64,000 bases of DNA. Origin: Melghiribacillus thermohalophilus (GTDB lineage: Bacteria; Bacillota; Bacilli; Bacillales; Alkalibacillaceae). Of the stretch, positions 52,688-60,451 are shown one piece after another (position 1 is the first letter of the stretch; each line of letters begins with the position of its first letter). The stretch is from the NCBI RefSeq assembly GCF_004342905.1, contig NZ_SMAN01000007.1, forward strand, positions 33,017 to 97,016, written 5' to 3'. The notes under the pieces were generated by a model, which did not search any database, was not told where the DNA came from, and was given only the letters and a program-made list of their open reading frames with translations. A program made the translations under genes and the position numbers.

Positions 52688-55600
52688 ATGGATTCTACAG
52701 CTCTTTTCTATTTTGATAAAAATATGGATTTCCAATTTTATTTGAGTAACGAACAACCAGAAACTTGCCCCTACTATAGCGCGCCCCATAAAGAATCTCT
52801 GGACCTTACAAACGATTTTGAGGTAAGATTGCCAGCAAACTATCCAGAAACCGATGCGATAGCTGAGGGCGGTTATATCGGTTTTTGGGACAGAGAAGCA
52901 GATTTTCAACTTTTTAAGATCGTTTTAATTGAAGAAGAGGACAGCCCGGAACAGGGACTTGTACGAGCCCTTTATTGCAGACACGTTTTTGAAGAGCTTG
53001 CTGATCTACCAGTTGAGGATAAACGCCTACAAAACGCAGCCGCAGCCGAAGCAATAGACCGGGCTTTGGAGCTTCAGACAAAATGGCAACGGGGGAATGT
53101 AGCAGATCTCGGGCTGAATTCCACCAATTTTTACTATGAAAGTATTATGGAAGCTCTTTTTGATATTCAAAACATTTGGGGCGGAGAAATTAAACCGCGC
53201 ATAGAAATCGACGAAAATAACCGCGTGACCGGGTTTTATGTTGATTTGCCCCTGAGAAGAGGGTCAGACACAGGTTTGCGCATAGAAGTTGATCGGAACG
53301 CCAGACATATCAAACGGAAGTACGACGAAGAAGGAATCAAGACAGCTATTTATCCGAGAGGAAAGGGCCAGGAAACGGGTGACGGCTATACCAGGAGACT
53401 GACCATAGCGGACGTAGAGTGGAGCACCGCAAACGGCGATCCGGTAGACAAACCACTTGGCCAGGAATGGATTGGCGATCCAGACGCTCTCCAGGAATAC
53501 GGAATTGATGACGGCAACGGGATCAAAATACACCGGTTTGGTTTTGTGAATTTTGATGAGGATGAAGATCCGGACGCCCTGATTCAAAAGGGTTGGGAAA
53601 CATTACAGGAATTAAAAAATCCTAGAGTCCAATACGAAGCATCAGCAGAGGCACTTGCGTTGGAAGGAGAACCTATACAGTTAGGTGATACTGTGGCAGT
53701 GGTTGATTATAATTTTGTTCCGGCCATTGTCATCAAAGCTAGAGTGATCGAACTTACTTACTATAAGGATACTGGTGAAATCAATATTAAATTAGGCAAT
53801 TTTATGCCAGCCTTCAGTAAACAAAACGAAGCGGTCCAAAAAAAGCTAGATGAACTGGGAGGAAAGACCGGAGCAATCGAACAAGGTGAGTCTGGTCCGG
53901 TAACCGATGACGACTTTGAGGACATCACACCTGAAGCACCGCAGAATGTATCAGCAACCGGGTTATTTAAAACGATATCCTTAAAATGGTACTATGACCC
54001 TTCGTATAATATAGCCGCATACGAAGTCTATGGATCCAGGATAGAAGGGTTTAACCCGGACGAAACAACCCTGTTATACAGAGGAAAAACAGGTGGTTTT
54101 GTACATGATGTAGGGGCAACAAACCAACAGTGGTATTACAGAGTCCGGGCTATAAATCCCCACGGAACACCAGGCCCTTTTTCTGATGAAGTCAGTACAC
54201 AAACCTTGAAAATAAACGCTGAAACAGACGTACAAGATTACACTATCACAAAGCAATTGCTGGCCCAGGAAGCGTTAATTGAACAGGTTCATTTGAACGA
54301 AGCTATTATCACAGATGCACATATCGCTGGAAGACTATCCGCGAATGTGATTCAAGTAGGACCTGGTACAGCATTCGATCCAGGATATGACCCGTCTACC
54401 AAGGAAACACCAGAAGGAGCACAGCAAAAGGCAGATCAAGCATATAATAGTGTAATAGATTTATGGGGATACGATACTACATTTATAGATGGCGGGAAAA
54501 TATATACTAACACGATAACAGCGGATAAAATCAACGTATCTAGACTATCTGCCTTATCTTCAAATATAGGCACAATTAATGCCGGTGAAATATATGGAGT
54601 CTATATTGAAGGATCCGAAATTGCCCAAAAAGGGCCAGATGGAAGCATGGTTATTGATGAAGAGGGGCTCAAAAACTATGACGCAAATAATAATTTGCGA
54701 ACCCTTATCACAACTAGTAATCATAGTTTTCAAAGTTTTTCTCTTGCTGCTATTTACTTTGAGCCGGACAATCCATGGTGGGAGTTCATAGTAGGAACAG
54801 GAGCACATGGTTTGGGTGACGGCGTAATCGGTTTTACTAATCCTCAAAATGATCGTAAATTAAACATATGGAACGATGGGAGCGGTTCAAGTATTGAACT
54901 GATTACTAATACTGTTATAGTCCCTAACCTAGAGCCAAATTTAATCAGAAAACCCTTTGGAGACTTTCGAATTGAATCCATGAGTGGATATGCAGCATTA
55001 GCTTCCTATTCAGATATCGTATATTTGCAAAGCGGAGCAGGTGAAGTAAGGACAACAGATTGGCTTTCGGCGTCTAACTTTGTAGATTTAAGAACAAAAA
55101 GAATACTCTTCGAAAATACTGAAATAATGAATTTTTTAGAAAGTGCGCCGAGTTATCCTCACGTTACAATGGATTATCCGGGACAGTTCAGATTTTACAT
55201 GTTAGGTGGAACCGAAGTATTAGCAGTCCGGGATGATATCGGATCATTAGATAACCGATCTATTCGAATGCCCGGATTAGAACACTACACAACTTCATCA
55301 AGTCCAAACCTATATATTAGTGGTGCTTGGAATGTTTCTCGTTCAACTTCAGCAAGGAAATGGAAAAGGGATATTGAACCACTTGATGAATACTATGCTG
55401 AACAATTTTTTGAACAAGCCCAGCCTGTATGGTATCGTTCAAAATGTCCTGCAGATCCTAGTCATTATGGGTATTATGGATATATTGCGGACGATTTAGC
55501 AGATATTGAACCTCGTCTAGTAAAGTTTAGAGATTATGATGAGAAAGGGGTACCATATAGCATCAAAGAACCAGAGGGTGTTCATTACGATCGAATCCCT

Positions 55601-55774
55601 GCTTTATTGCACGTTGTCATGAAAAAAGACAGAAAAAGGATTGAGCAGCTCGAACGTAAGAATAGAGAATTGAATGTCCGAGTAGACGATCTTGAACGCA
55701 TCGAAGTAGAGATCATGGCCAAGCTCGAGGATATTCAAAATCGATTATTATCCCTAGAAAAGGAAGGTGCTTGA
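52688..55774 (+). CDS. Tail spike/fibre with Tal-like N-terminus and S74 chaperone domain
   Basis: A protein of 1028 residues. Residues 1-390 are a Tal/prophage tail-endopeptidase-like domain (GGYIGFWDREADFQLFKIV). A fibronectin type III-like part follows near 415-510 (APQNVSATGLFKTISLKWYY), then a beta-rich fibre. The end is an intramolecular chaperone of peptidase_S74 type: STSARKWKRDIEPL with the Ser-Lys pair, and a final coiled coil. The chaperone helps trimer folding and cuts itself off. It probably binds the host surface. Confidence 0.88.
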   Translation: MDSTALFYFDKNMDFQFYLSNEQPETCPYYSAPHKESLDLTNDFEVRLPANYPETDAIAEGGYIGFWDREADFQLFKIVLIEEEDSPEQGLVRALYCRHVFEELADLPVEDKRLQNAAAAEAIDRALELQTKWQRGNVADLGLNSTNFYYESIMEALFDIQNIWGGEIKPRIEIDENNRVTGFYVDLPLRRGSDTGLRIEVDRNARHIKRKYDEEGIKTAIYPRGKGQETGDGYTRRLTIADVEWSTANGDPVDKPLGQEWIGDPDALQEYGIDDGNGIKIHRFGFVNFDEDEDPDALIQKGWETLQELKNPRVQYEASAEALALEGEPIQLGDTVAVVDYNFVPAIVIKARVIELTYYKDTGEINIKLGNFMPAFSKQNEAVQKKLDELGGKTGAIEQGESGPVTDDDFEDITPEAPQNVSATGLFKTISLKWYYDPSYNIAAYEVYGSRIEGFNPDETTLLYRGKTGGFVHDVGATNQQWYYRVRAINPHGTPGPFSDEVSTQTLKINAETDVQDYTITKQLLAQEALIEQVHLNEAIITDAHIAGRLSANVIQVGPGTAFDPGYDPSTKETPEGAQQKADQAYNSVIDLWGYDTTFIDGGKIYTNTITADKINVSRLSALSSNIGTINAGEIYGVYIEGSEIAQKGPDGSMVIDEEGLKNYDANNNLRTLITTSNHSFQSFSLAAIYFEPDNPWWEFIVGTGAHGLGDGVIGFTNPQNDRKLNIWNDGSGSSIELITNTVIVPNLEPNLIRKPFGDFRIESMSGYAALASYSDIVYLQSGAGEVRTTDWLSASNFVDLRTKRILFENTEIMNFLESAPSYPHVTMDYPGQFRFYMLGGTEVLAVRDDIGSLDNRSIRMPGLEHYTTSSSPNLYISGAWNVSRSTSARKWKRDIEPLDEYYAEQFFEQAQPVWYRSKCPADPSHYGYYGYIADDLADIEPRLVKFRDYDEKGVPYSIKEPEGVHYDRIPALLHVVMKKDRKRIEQLERKNRELNVRVDDLERIEVEIMAKLEDIQNRLLSLEKEGA

Positions 55775-55775
55775 A

Positions 55776-55988
55776 ATGGGCAAAAATGAAAATCAGGAGT
55801 TTAATCAATCGGGACAGATCCAGGCGGACCCTAATATTTTGTTGAACGTGCTAAGACAAAAAAATATCATGCTAAACAATCAAAATGACGTTTTAAATGC
55901 AAAGTTGATTGAGCTTCAAGAAGAGAATATGCAGCTCAAACAGAAAATGGAAGAAATTGATCAAAAGGCAAAAAATAATCAAAAATAA
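55776..55988 (+). CDS. Small coiled-coil phage protein
   Basis: Seventy residues. After FNQSGQIQADPNILLN comes a coiled coil (NDVLNAKLIELQEENMQLKQ). AAGGTGC precedes the ATG. Its position after the fibre suggests a baseplate part or tail chaperone. Not recognised. Confidence 0.65.
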   Translation: MGKNENQEFNQSGQIQADPNILLNVLRQKNIMLNNQNDVLNAKLIELQEENMQLKQKMEEIDQKAKNNQK

Positions 55989-56007
55989 CTAGAAGGGATG
56001 ATTGATT

Positions 56008-56214
56008 ATGGCTCTAGAAGATATTAATTTCACAATTACGGAGACGCGTTTCCAGGAACGAAATGGGGAACATGTAACGGTTTATTATCGCGGTGAGAAT
56101 GAAGACCGCAGTAAGATTATCAGTGGAAGTATTCGAGTGGATATTGAAGAGTATGACAGCAATTCAACTGCAAATGGACTTAAAGAATTAGTAAAAGCAA
56201 AGCTTTCTGAATGA
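56008..56214 (+). CDS. Hypothetical phage protein
   Basis: Sixty-eight residues, ALEDINFTITETRFQERNGE..., beta-rich then one helix. GAAGGGATG precedes the ATG. Position behind the fibre; role unknown. Confidence 0.65.
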   Translation: MALEDINFTITETRFQERNGEHVTVYYRGENEDRSKIISGSIRVDIEEYDSNSTANGLKELVKAKLSE

Positions 56215-56248
56215 ATTTGTAAAAAAAACGATAAAAATCGTAATCCGA

Positions 56249-56275
56249 GCGCCTGGCATAAGGCGTAATTTTTAT
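56249..56275 (+). terminator. Small terminator before the lysis genes
   Basis: GCGCCT pairs with AGGCGT (one wobble), followed by AATTTTTAT. Confidence 0.5.
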
Positions 56276-56298
56276 GTCTGATGTAGAGGGGTTTGAGG

Positions 56299-56583
56299 AT
56301 GTCGGAACAAAAACAATGGTATACCAATAAACAACTGTTTGAGCAAATCCTTTCCATTCAAAACGATTTAAAAGATTTTCAGATTGAGCTGAAGGAAACA
56401 CGGGCTATGATTAAAAAATACAACGGACTTCGAGAAGAAGTTGGGGCGTTAAGAGAAGAAGTAAAAGCGATTGAAAATAAGCAAAAAGGAAAGAAAGAGA
56501 TAAGTCGATCCGTCCTTAATTGGGGCGGTTTTATTTTTGGGATGCTAACCGTTGTTATTACAGCAATAGCAAAATTGATGTAG
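56299..56583 (+). CDS. XhlA-like haemolysin/holin accessory protein
   Basis: Ninety-four residues. A coiled coil (IQNDLKDFQIELKETRAMIK) and one C-terminal membrane segment (WGGFIFGMLTVVITAIAKLM), the XhlA layout. In PBSX XhlA works with the holin XhlB. The ATG at 56299 follows GAGGGGTTTGAGG. Confidence 0.8.
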   Translation: MSEQKQWYTNKQLFEQILSIQNDLKDFQIELKETRAMIKKYNGLREEVGALREEVKAIENKQKGKKEISRSVLNWGGFIFGMLTVVITAIAKLM

Positions 56584-56596
56584 GGAGGTGAGATCA

Positions 56597-56836
56597 TTGG
56601 ATAAAGCTACTTTAGTGAGGACGATTGTATTAGCAATTGCTTTGTTCAACCAGGTTCTAATTGCTACGGGCTTAAATCCGATTCCTGGAACAGAGGAGAA
56701 ATGGGGCGAAATCGTCTCTAGTGTTTTTACTTTCGTTGCTGCAGCAGTATCCTGGTTTAAAAACAACTATGTTACAGCTAAAGGAAGACAGCAAAAAGAA
56801 GTGCTTAAAAGAGCTGGGTTAACCAATTCTAAATAA
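56597..56836 (+). CDS. Phage holin (phi LC3 type)
   Basis: Seventy-nine residues with two membrane segments (TIVLAIALFNQVLIATGLNP and IVSSVFTFVAAAVSWFK) joined by a short turn, and a basic tail. It makes holes for the amidase. TTG at 56597 lies eight bases after GGAGG; the GTG at 56588 overlaps that site. Confidence 0.88.
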   Translation: MDKATLVRTIVLAIALFNQVLIATGLNPIPGTEEKWGEIVSSVFTFVAAAVSWFKNNYVTAKGRQQKEVLKRAGLTNSK

Positions 56837-56851
56837 AAGGAGAGATCAACC

Positions 56852-57544
56852 ATGGTAAAAATCTTTCTTGATCCAGGGCACGGAGGAAGTGATCCTGGAG
56901 CAACCGGAAACGGACTAAAGGAGAAAGATCTAAACTTAAAAATTGCGTTAAAAGTAAGGGATATTCTAAATAATGAATACGAAGGCCATGACATCAGAAT
57001 GTCACGCAACAGTGACATAACGAAATCCCTATCTGCCCGTACAGATGAAGCAAATGCGTGGGGTGCTAATTATTACCTGTCTATTCATATTAATGCTGGA
57101 GGCGGAACTGGTTTTGAGTCATTTATTTATAATGGAAACTACCCTGGCAAACAAGAAACAGACCGTTTAAGGAATATCATTCATGACACCATTATGCAAC
57201 ATGTTGATTTTCAGGATCGTGGAAAAAAAGAGGCGAACTTTCATGTTCTGCGTGAAACGGCCATGCCTGCATCACTAACCGAAAATGGGTTTATTGATCA
57301 CTCAAATGATGCTCAAAAACTCAAATCAGATGCTTTCCTAAACAAGATAGCAAGAGGTCATGCGGTAGGACTGGCTGAAGCTTTAGGACTGCAGAAAAAA
57401 GAGAAGAAAACTGAACAGCCAAATGGTGAGATCTACTATCGAGTAATAACAGGATCGTTTAAGGAGAAAGAAAATGCCGATAAAAGAGTACAAGAATTAA
57501 AAAACGCTGGTTTTGACAGTTTTATTGATATATTTAAAGGATAA
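56852..57544 (+). CDS. Endolysin: N-acetylmuramoyl-L-alanine amidase with SPOR domain
   Basis: A protein of 230 residues. The amidase_3 domain has LDPGHGGSDPGATGNGLKEKD with the zinc His and Glu, and YYLSIHINAG with the second His; LTENGFIDHS holds the catalytic Glu. A SPOR-like wall-binding domain ends the protein (YYRVITGSFKEKENADKRVQ). It cuts the stem peptide from glycan at lysis. AAGGAGAG precedes the ATG. Confidence 0.95.
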   Translation: MVKIFLDPGHGGSDPGATGNGLKEKDLNLKIALKVRDILNNEYEGHDIRMSRNSDITKSLSARTDEANAWGANYYLSIHINAGGGTGFESFIYNGNYPGKQETDRLRNIIHDTIMQHVDFQDRGKKEANFHVLRETAMPASLTENGFIDHSNDAQKLKSDAFLNKIARGHAVGLAEALGLQKKEKKTEQPNGEIYYRVITGSFKEKENADKRVQELKNAGFDSFIDIFKG

Positions 57545-57549
57545 TTAAG

Positions 57550-57586
57550 ATTCCCCAGCTTTACGGCTGGGGATATTTTTATTTTT
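57550..57586 (+). terminator. Terminator of the late operon
   Basis: TCCCCAGC pairs with GCTGGGGA, followed by TATTTTTATTTTT. Confidence 0.92.
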
Positions 57587-57610
57587 AGGAAATTTTTTTA
57601 TTTAAACCTA

Positions 57611-57639
57611 TTTACAATTGTATAAAGGTAGGTTATAAT
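57611..57639 (+). promoter_or_regulatory. Strong sigma-A promoter of the small peptide gene
   Basis: TTTACA and TATAAT with 17 bases between, directly after the late terminator. The transcript would start near 57,646. Confidence 0.82.
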
Positions 57640-57661
57640 AAAATTGAAAGGAGGTGAAGAA

Positions 57662-57760
57662 GTGCTAGACCAAATAGAAAAGGTTCTTCGAATCATCTTT
57701 TACATCGCTTCTGTCAGTTGGATAATAAAGCAATGGTTAAGTGATTCGAAGAACCGCTGA
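57662..57760 (+). CDS. 32-residue hydrophobic peptide, type I toxin-like
   Basis: MLDQIEKVLRIIFYIASVSW then IIKQWLSDSKNR: one membrane helix flanked by charges, as in Gram-positive type I toxins. GTG start with AAGGAGGTG. The coding region itself carries a perfect 14-bp inverted repeat (57,682-57,695 and 57,742-57,755). Behind it lies a large hairpin with arms GAAGCGAG/CTCGCTTTC, and an extended minus-10 (TGTTATAAT) on the minus strand points back through the gene. Not one of the toxin families that I know by sequence. Confidence 0.6.
   Translation: MLDQIEKVLRIIFYIASVSWIIKQWLSDSKNR
57682..57755. repeat. 14-bp inverted repeat inside the peptide gene
   Basis: GGTTCTTCGAATCA and TGATTCGAAGAACC are exact complements 46 bases apart. 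On the minus strand the second arm is followed by TTTTCT and could end an antisense RNA. Confidence 0.85.
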
Positions 57761-57826
57761 TAAACATTGGGAAGCGAGTTACGGCTCGCTTTCCTACCAA
57801 TATTATAACACGTCTGGCACTAACTT

Positions 57827-57985
57827 ATGAATAAGGGTTATGTATTTTCAGTCATTTTGTTTGCTGTAGCCACAATAGTAATAGCACAAATATGGAAAAA
57901 CACGTTTTCTCAAATTATGGTAATCATAACACTATTGTTTGCGTTATATACAATTATTAAAAGTGTTAGGAGAGAGTCAAAATGA
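57827..57985 (+). CDS. Small two-helix membrane protein
   Basis: Fifty-two residues with two membrane segments (VFSVILFAVATIVIAQIW and IMVIITLLFALYTIIK). No good ribosome site is seen. Its stop overlaps the start of the next gene (ATGA), which supports real translation. Function unknown. Confidence 0.5.
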   Translation: MNKGYVFSVILFAVATIVIAQIWKNTFSQIMVIITLLFALYTIIKSVRRESK

Positions 57986-58224
57986 AATTTCAGTTAAATT
58001 CACGGGAAGAAGTAGAAGAATTTGTCCGAAACGAGGTGCTAACCACATCTGAAGCAATAAAAATTTTAGGAATATCAAGACAGGCAATGAGCAATAAAAT
58101 TCGTGACGGTAAGATTAAACCAGTTAAAAAGTTACGAGGGGACAGTTTATTTTTAAGGAGTGATATAGAAGAAAAGAAAAGGGAGTTAGAAGTATTGAGA
58201 AAAAAATACAGACCGTATGATTAA
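57982..58224 (+). CDS. Excisionase-like HTH protein, candidate directionality factor
   Basis: Eighty residues. EVLTTSEAIKILGISRQAMSNK and IRDGKIKPVKKLRGDSLFLRSD form a MerR/excisionase-type winged helix; the tail is basic and charged. It lies 580 bases from attR, at the opposite end from the integrase, as accessory excision genes often do. It may be the recombination directionality factor or a plain regulator. TTAGGAGAG precedes the ATG. Confidence 0.65.
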   Translation: MKFQLNSREEVEEFVRNEVLTTSEAIKILGISRQAMSNKIRDGKIKPVKKLRGDSLFLRSDIEEKKRELEVLRKKYRPYD

Positions 58225-58267
58225 CTGTTTTAAAAACCATATTTTAATCCGCTAAGCAATTAACAAT

Positions 58268-58298
58268 GCCCTAGCTGATCCGGCTAGGGCTATTTTTT
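58268..58298. terminator. Bidirectional terminator
   Basis: GCCCTAGC pairs perfectly with GCTAGGGC, followed by TATTTTTTAT. It separates the HTH gene from the convergent DUF898 gene. Confidence 0.88.
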
Positions 58299-58620
58299 AT
58301 TCGAAGTGCATATGGCTAACTTTCCATTTTTTAATCCTACTAGAAGCAAACCAGAAGTAAATGGTAAATGTTATAACTCCTAAAAGCCATATTTTTATCC
58401 ATGTGCCAAATAAACCTGCTGCACTACCCGTAAAATAAAGTCTTTTGCCATCAATTACGGTATGCCGGACATCCCACCTCATTTTCATCACTATTGAGTA
58501 GGGATAGAGTAATCCTACTGTAAAAACAGTTAACAGTAATCCTAAAATACTAATCCCGATATACTCCAGTCTGCTGCCATCAAAAAAACTTTCCTTCTTT
58601 TTAGTTACTGCTTGTTCCAT
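58297..58620 (-). CDS. DUF898-family membrane protein
   Basis: A protein of 107 residues with two or three membrane segments. YIGISILGLLLTVFTVGLLY and WDVRHTVIDGKRLYFTG with GTWIKIWLLGVITFTIYFWF fit the DUF898 (YjgN-like) family. It is the last prophage gene before attR, on the minus strand, so it may be expressed in the lysogen. Role unknown. Confidence 0.75.
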   Translation of the reverse strand: MEQAVTKKKESFFDGSRLEYIGISILGLLLTVFTVGLLYPYSIVMKMRWDVRHTVIDGKRLYFTGSAAGLFGTWIKIWLLGVITFTIYFWFASSRIKKWKVSHMHFE

Positions 58621-58804
58621 AAATTACCCTCCATATACAATAATTAACAAGGAGTTTCTACAAAATATTGAAAAATCCTGCAAATTATATATAATTTATG
58701 GAAATTGCGTTAAATGCGATTTTGATAAGTTTTCGATACGAAAATTCCAGAAATAATAAGCATTGTTTCTAATGATTACTTATGTTATCATCCCCGGTAA
58801 TTGT

Positions 58805-58815
58805 ACCAGTACAAC
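58805..58815. other. attR core
   Basis: ACCAGTACAAC, identical to attL. It is followed by yhbH codons. With the left phage flank, the rebuilt attP is an imperfect palindrome centred on CC|AG. Confidence 0.9.
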
Positions 58816-58953
58816 CGCCATTCAACCTTAATGTCGGTTTATTACAAAATCGACGATCCGAAGTTCAGGCACTATGTTTTAAGAAGGAAAGCCGATGTAT
58901 TTTATGCCATGAAAAAAATCTTCAAGAAAGACACTGATGAACTATATGCATAA
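58816..58953 (+). pseudogene. yhbH: yhbH 3' part (split gene)
   Basis: Forty-five codons, [20 protein letters not shown] then [20 protein letters not shown]..., the C-terminus of YhbH. The reading continues that of 19,990-21,015 across the core without a shift. Alone it has no start and is not expressed as protein. Confidence 0.95.
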
Positions 58954-58999
58954 CACCTCAGTGTGTTCATCATTTAAATCGATCAAAATAAAAGAAAAA

Positions 59000-59045
59000 A
59001 GATAGGGAGCAGTAACGTGGTACTGTATAACCCTATCTTTTTTTG
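59000..59045 (+). terminator. Terminator of yhbH
   Basis: AGATAGGG with CCCTATCT and CAGTA with TACTG form a two-part stem, followed by TTTTTTT. Confidence 0.88.
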
Positions 59046-59212
59046 GTTCAAATCACGCTGCCACCACAACACAGGTAATTCTCCCGGATTGGGCTGTCAA
59101 GAAACGTGTTACGTTATTCTAAATATTTCAGGATATGTATCTTTAGGTGATCAGAAATAAATAGGTTTAAGAGAAGAAAGGCAACTCCATTTATTTTTTA
59201 TAGACTAACATA

Positions 59213-59632
59213 CTACAGGTATTTTAGGATGGAACGCTTGATTGATTGCCTGGAGTTCTTTTTTAAAAAAGTCTTCGTGCACATCCGCCAGTACTTTAAT
59301 GTACGGTCACCTTCAACCTCCAAATAAGCGTGTTCTTCAGTTACTTGATCAAAAGGAACAACTTCAACAAAGGTGGTTTCAACAATTGCTGCAGCTTTCC
59401 CGTTCCCATCAAGAATGATATGATGAAGCCCTGGATACGGTATTGCTTCATTTTCATCATATAGCAAATAATTAGATGAAGTAGCTGTTTTTATACCAGC
59501 TATCACAAGTTGTGCTAGTTTATCTGTCATTTTTTTCGAATTACCAAATGACCACGCTGCATAACGTTCTGGTGCATCGGGGTTTATCTTCTTAAAATTC
59601 TCCCACATCTGGTGAATGGAATGATGAGCCAT
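59213..59632 (-). pseudogene. ASCH-domain protein, frameshifted at the C-terminus
   Basis: An ASCH fold (RNA-binding-like) protein. WENFKKINPDAPERYAAWSFG, LVIAGIKTATSSNYLLY and AIVETTFVEVVPFDQVTEEH are typical. At EGDRTLKYWR the expected DVHEDFFKKELQAIN is found in the next frame, so one base is missing near 59,284; in the shifted frame the reading would end at 59,205 with IPVVC. Either a decayed gene or a sequencing error. AT-rich spacing upstream to 59,868 shows no other gene. Confidence 0.8.
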
Positions 59633-59868
59633 ACATATCAGCCTGCTTTCCTTTTTAATGTAATCTCATCCTTAACTCTTCTGCCCCTTTAAATGATAAA
59701 AAATAGCGCTATTTTATCTTTTATCACCTGCTCCTTCTTAATAAAAGGTCATCACTTCTTCAAAAGGCTAAGTGCTTTACATCCCCAAAAATGTGCTCAA
59801 TACCCGTTATTTTAGAATGTCAGTAACAATGAATAGTATCTTTTCTATATCATTTTTGAAAAAAAATG

Positions 59869-59913
59869 TTGCATTTTATTTCAATATGTATATACTGTAT
59901 ATATAGATATACA
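59869..59913 (+). promoter_or_regulatory. Promoter and candidate operator of the ytr-like operon
   Basis: TTGCAT, 16 bases, TATACT. An inverted repeat TGTATAT-N13-ATATACA (59,887-59,913) overlaps the minus-10 and could bind the GntR regulator of the operon. Confidence 0.55.
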
Positions 59914-59941
59914 CACAATAACACAGGGAGGGTAAAAAGGG

Positions 59942-60421
59942 ATGAAATTGATTTTGGGATATGTGTCAGTATTTCTGTTGGCGGCTGTTCCTTTTTTTGA
60001 AGCTTATGGGGTGATTCCGATTGCTGCCATTGCAGGACTTCCGGTGGTGTTAGTTACGCTTCTCGGACTCGCAGGTAATTTATTAACCGTCTTTCTTTTA
60101 CTCGCATTTATTGATCAGTTTCAAAACTGGAGAAGATCTCGGAAACAATCAAAAGATTTAAATGAAAGTAAACGGTCAAAACGGGCACAAAAAATATGGA
60201 GGAAGTATGGTTTGCCGGGGCTTGCCTTGCTTGGTCCACTCGTAGTCGGAAGCCACTTAACAGCATTGGCTAGTATGTCATTTGGCGGCGCAAAAAAGAA
60301 AACCTTCGTATGGATAACAGCGAGCATTACACTCTGGAGTATTACGTTTACAGTTTTACTCTATAATGGTGTTGATTTTTTAGGGTTAAAAGACCGTGGA
60401 ATAATCAATTACTTTCAATAG
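59942..60421 (+). CDS. Small multidrug-export-like membrane protein (COG2426)
   Basis: A protein of 159 residues with four likely membrane segments (LGYVSVFLLAAVPFFEAYGV, LVTLLGLAGNLLTVFLLLAF, GLALLGPLVVGSHLTALAS, and a last one). PFFEAYGVIPI and GPLVVGSHLTAL are hallmarks of the Sm_multidrug_ex family. The exporter name is historic; substrate unknown. First gene of the operon. Confidence 0.82.
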   Translation: MKLILGYVSVFLLAAVPFFEAYGVIPIAAIAGLPVVLVTLLGLAGNLLTVFLLLAFIDQFQNWRRSRKQSKDLNESKRSKRAQKIWRKYGLPGLALLGPLVVGSHLTALASMSFGGAKKKTFVWITASITLWSITFTVLLYNGVDFLGLKDRGIINYFQ

Positions 60422-60451
60422 AACTTTTCATTCTTAATCAGGAGTGATCAC

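Larger units (their letters stand above)
21005..58815. mobile_element. Temperate siphovirus prophage in yhbH
   Basis: The element is bounded by an 11-bp direct repeat and is 37.8 kb from core to core. It holds a serine integrase, repressor/Cro switch, replication, HK97-type packaging and head genes, tail, lysis and two cargo cassettes. All structural genes look intact, so it may be inducible. The interruption of yhbH and its exact restoration on paper define the ends. Confidence 0.96.
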
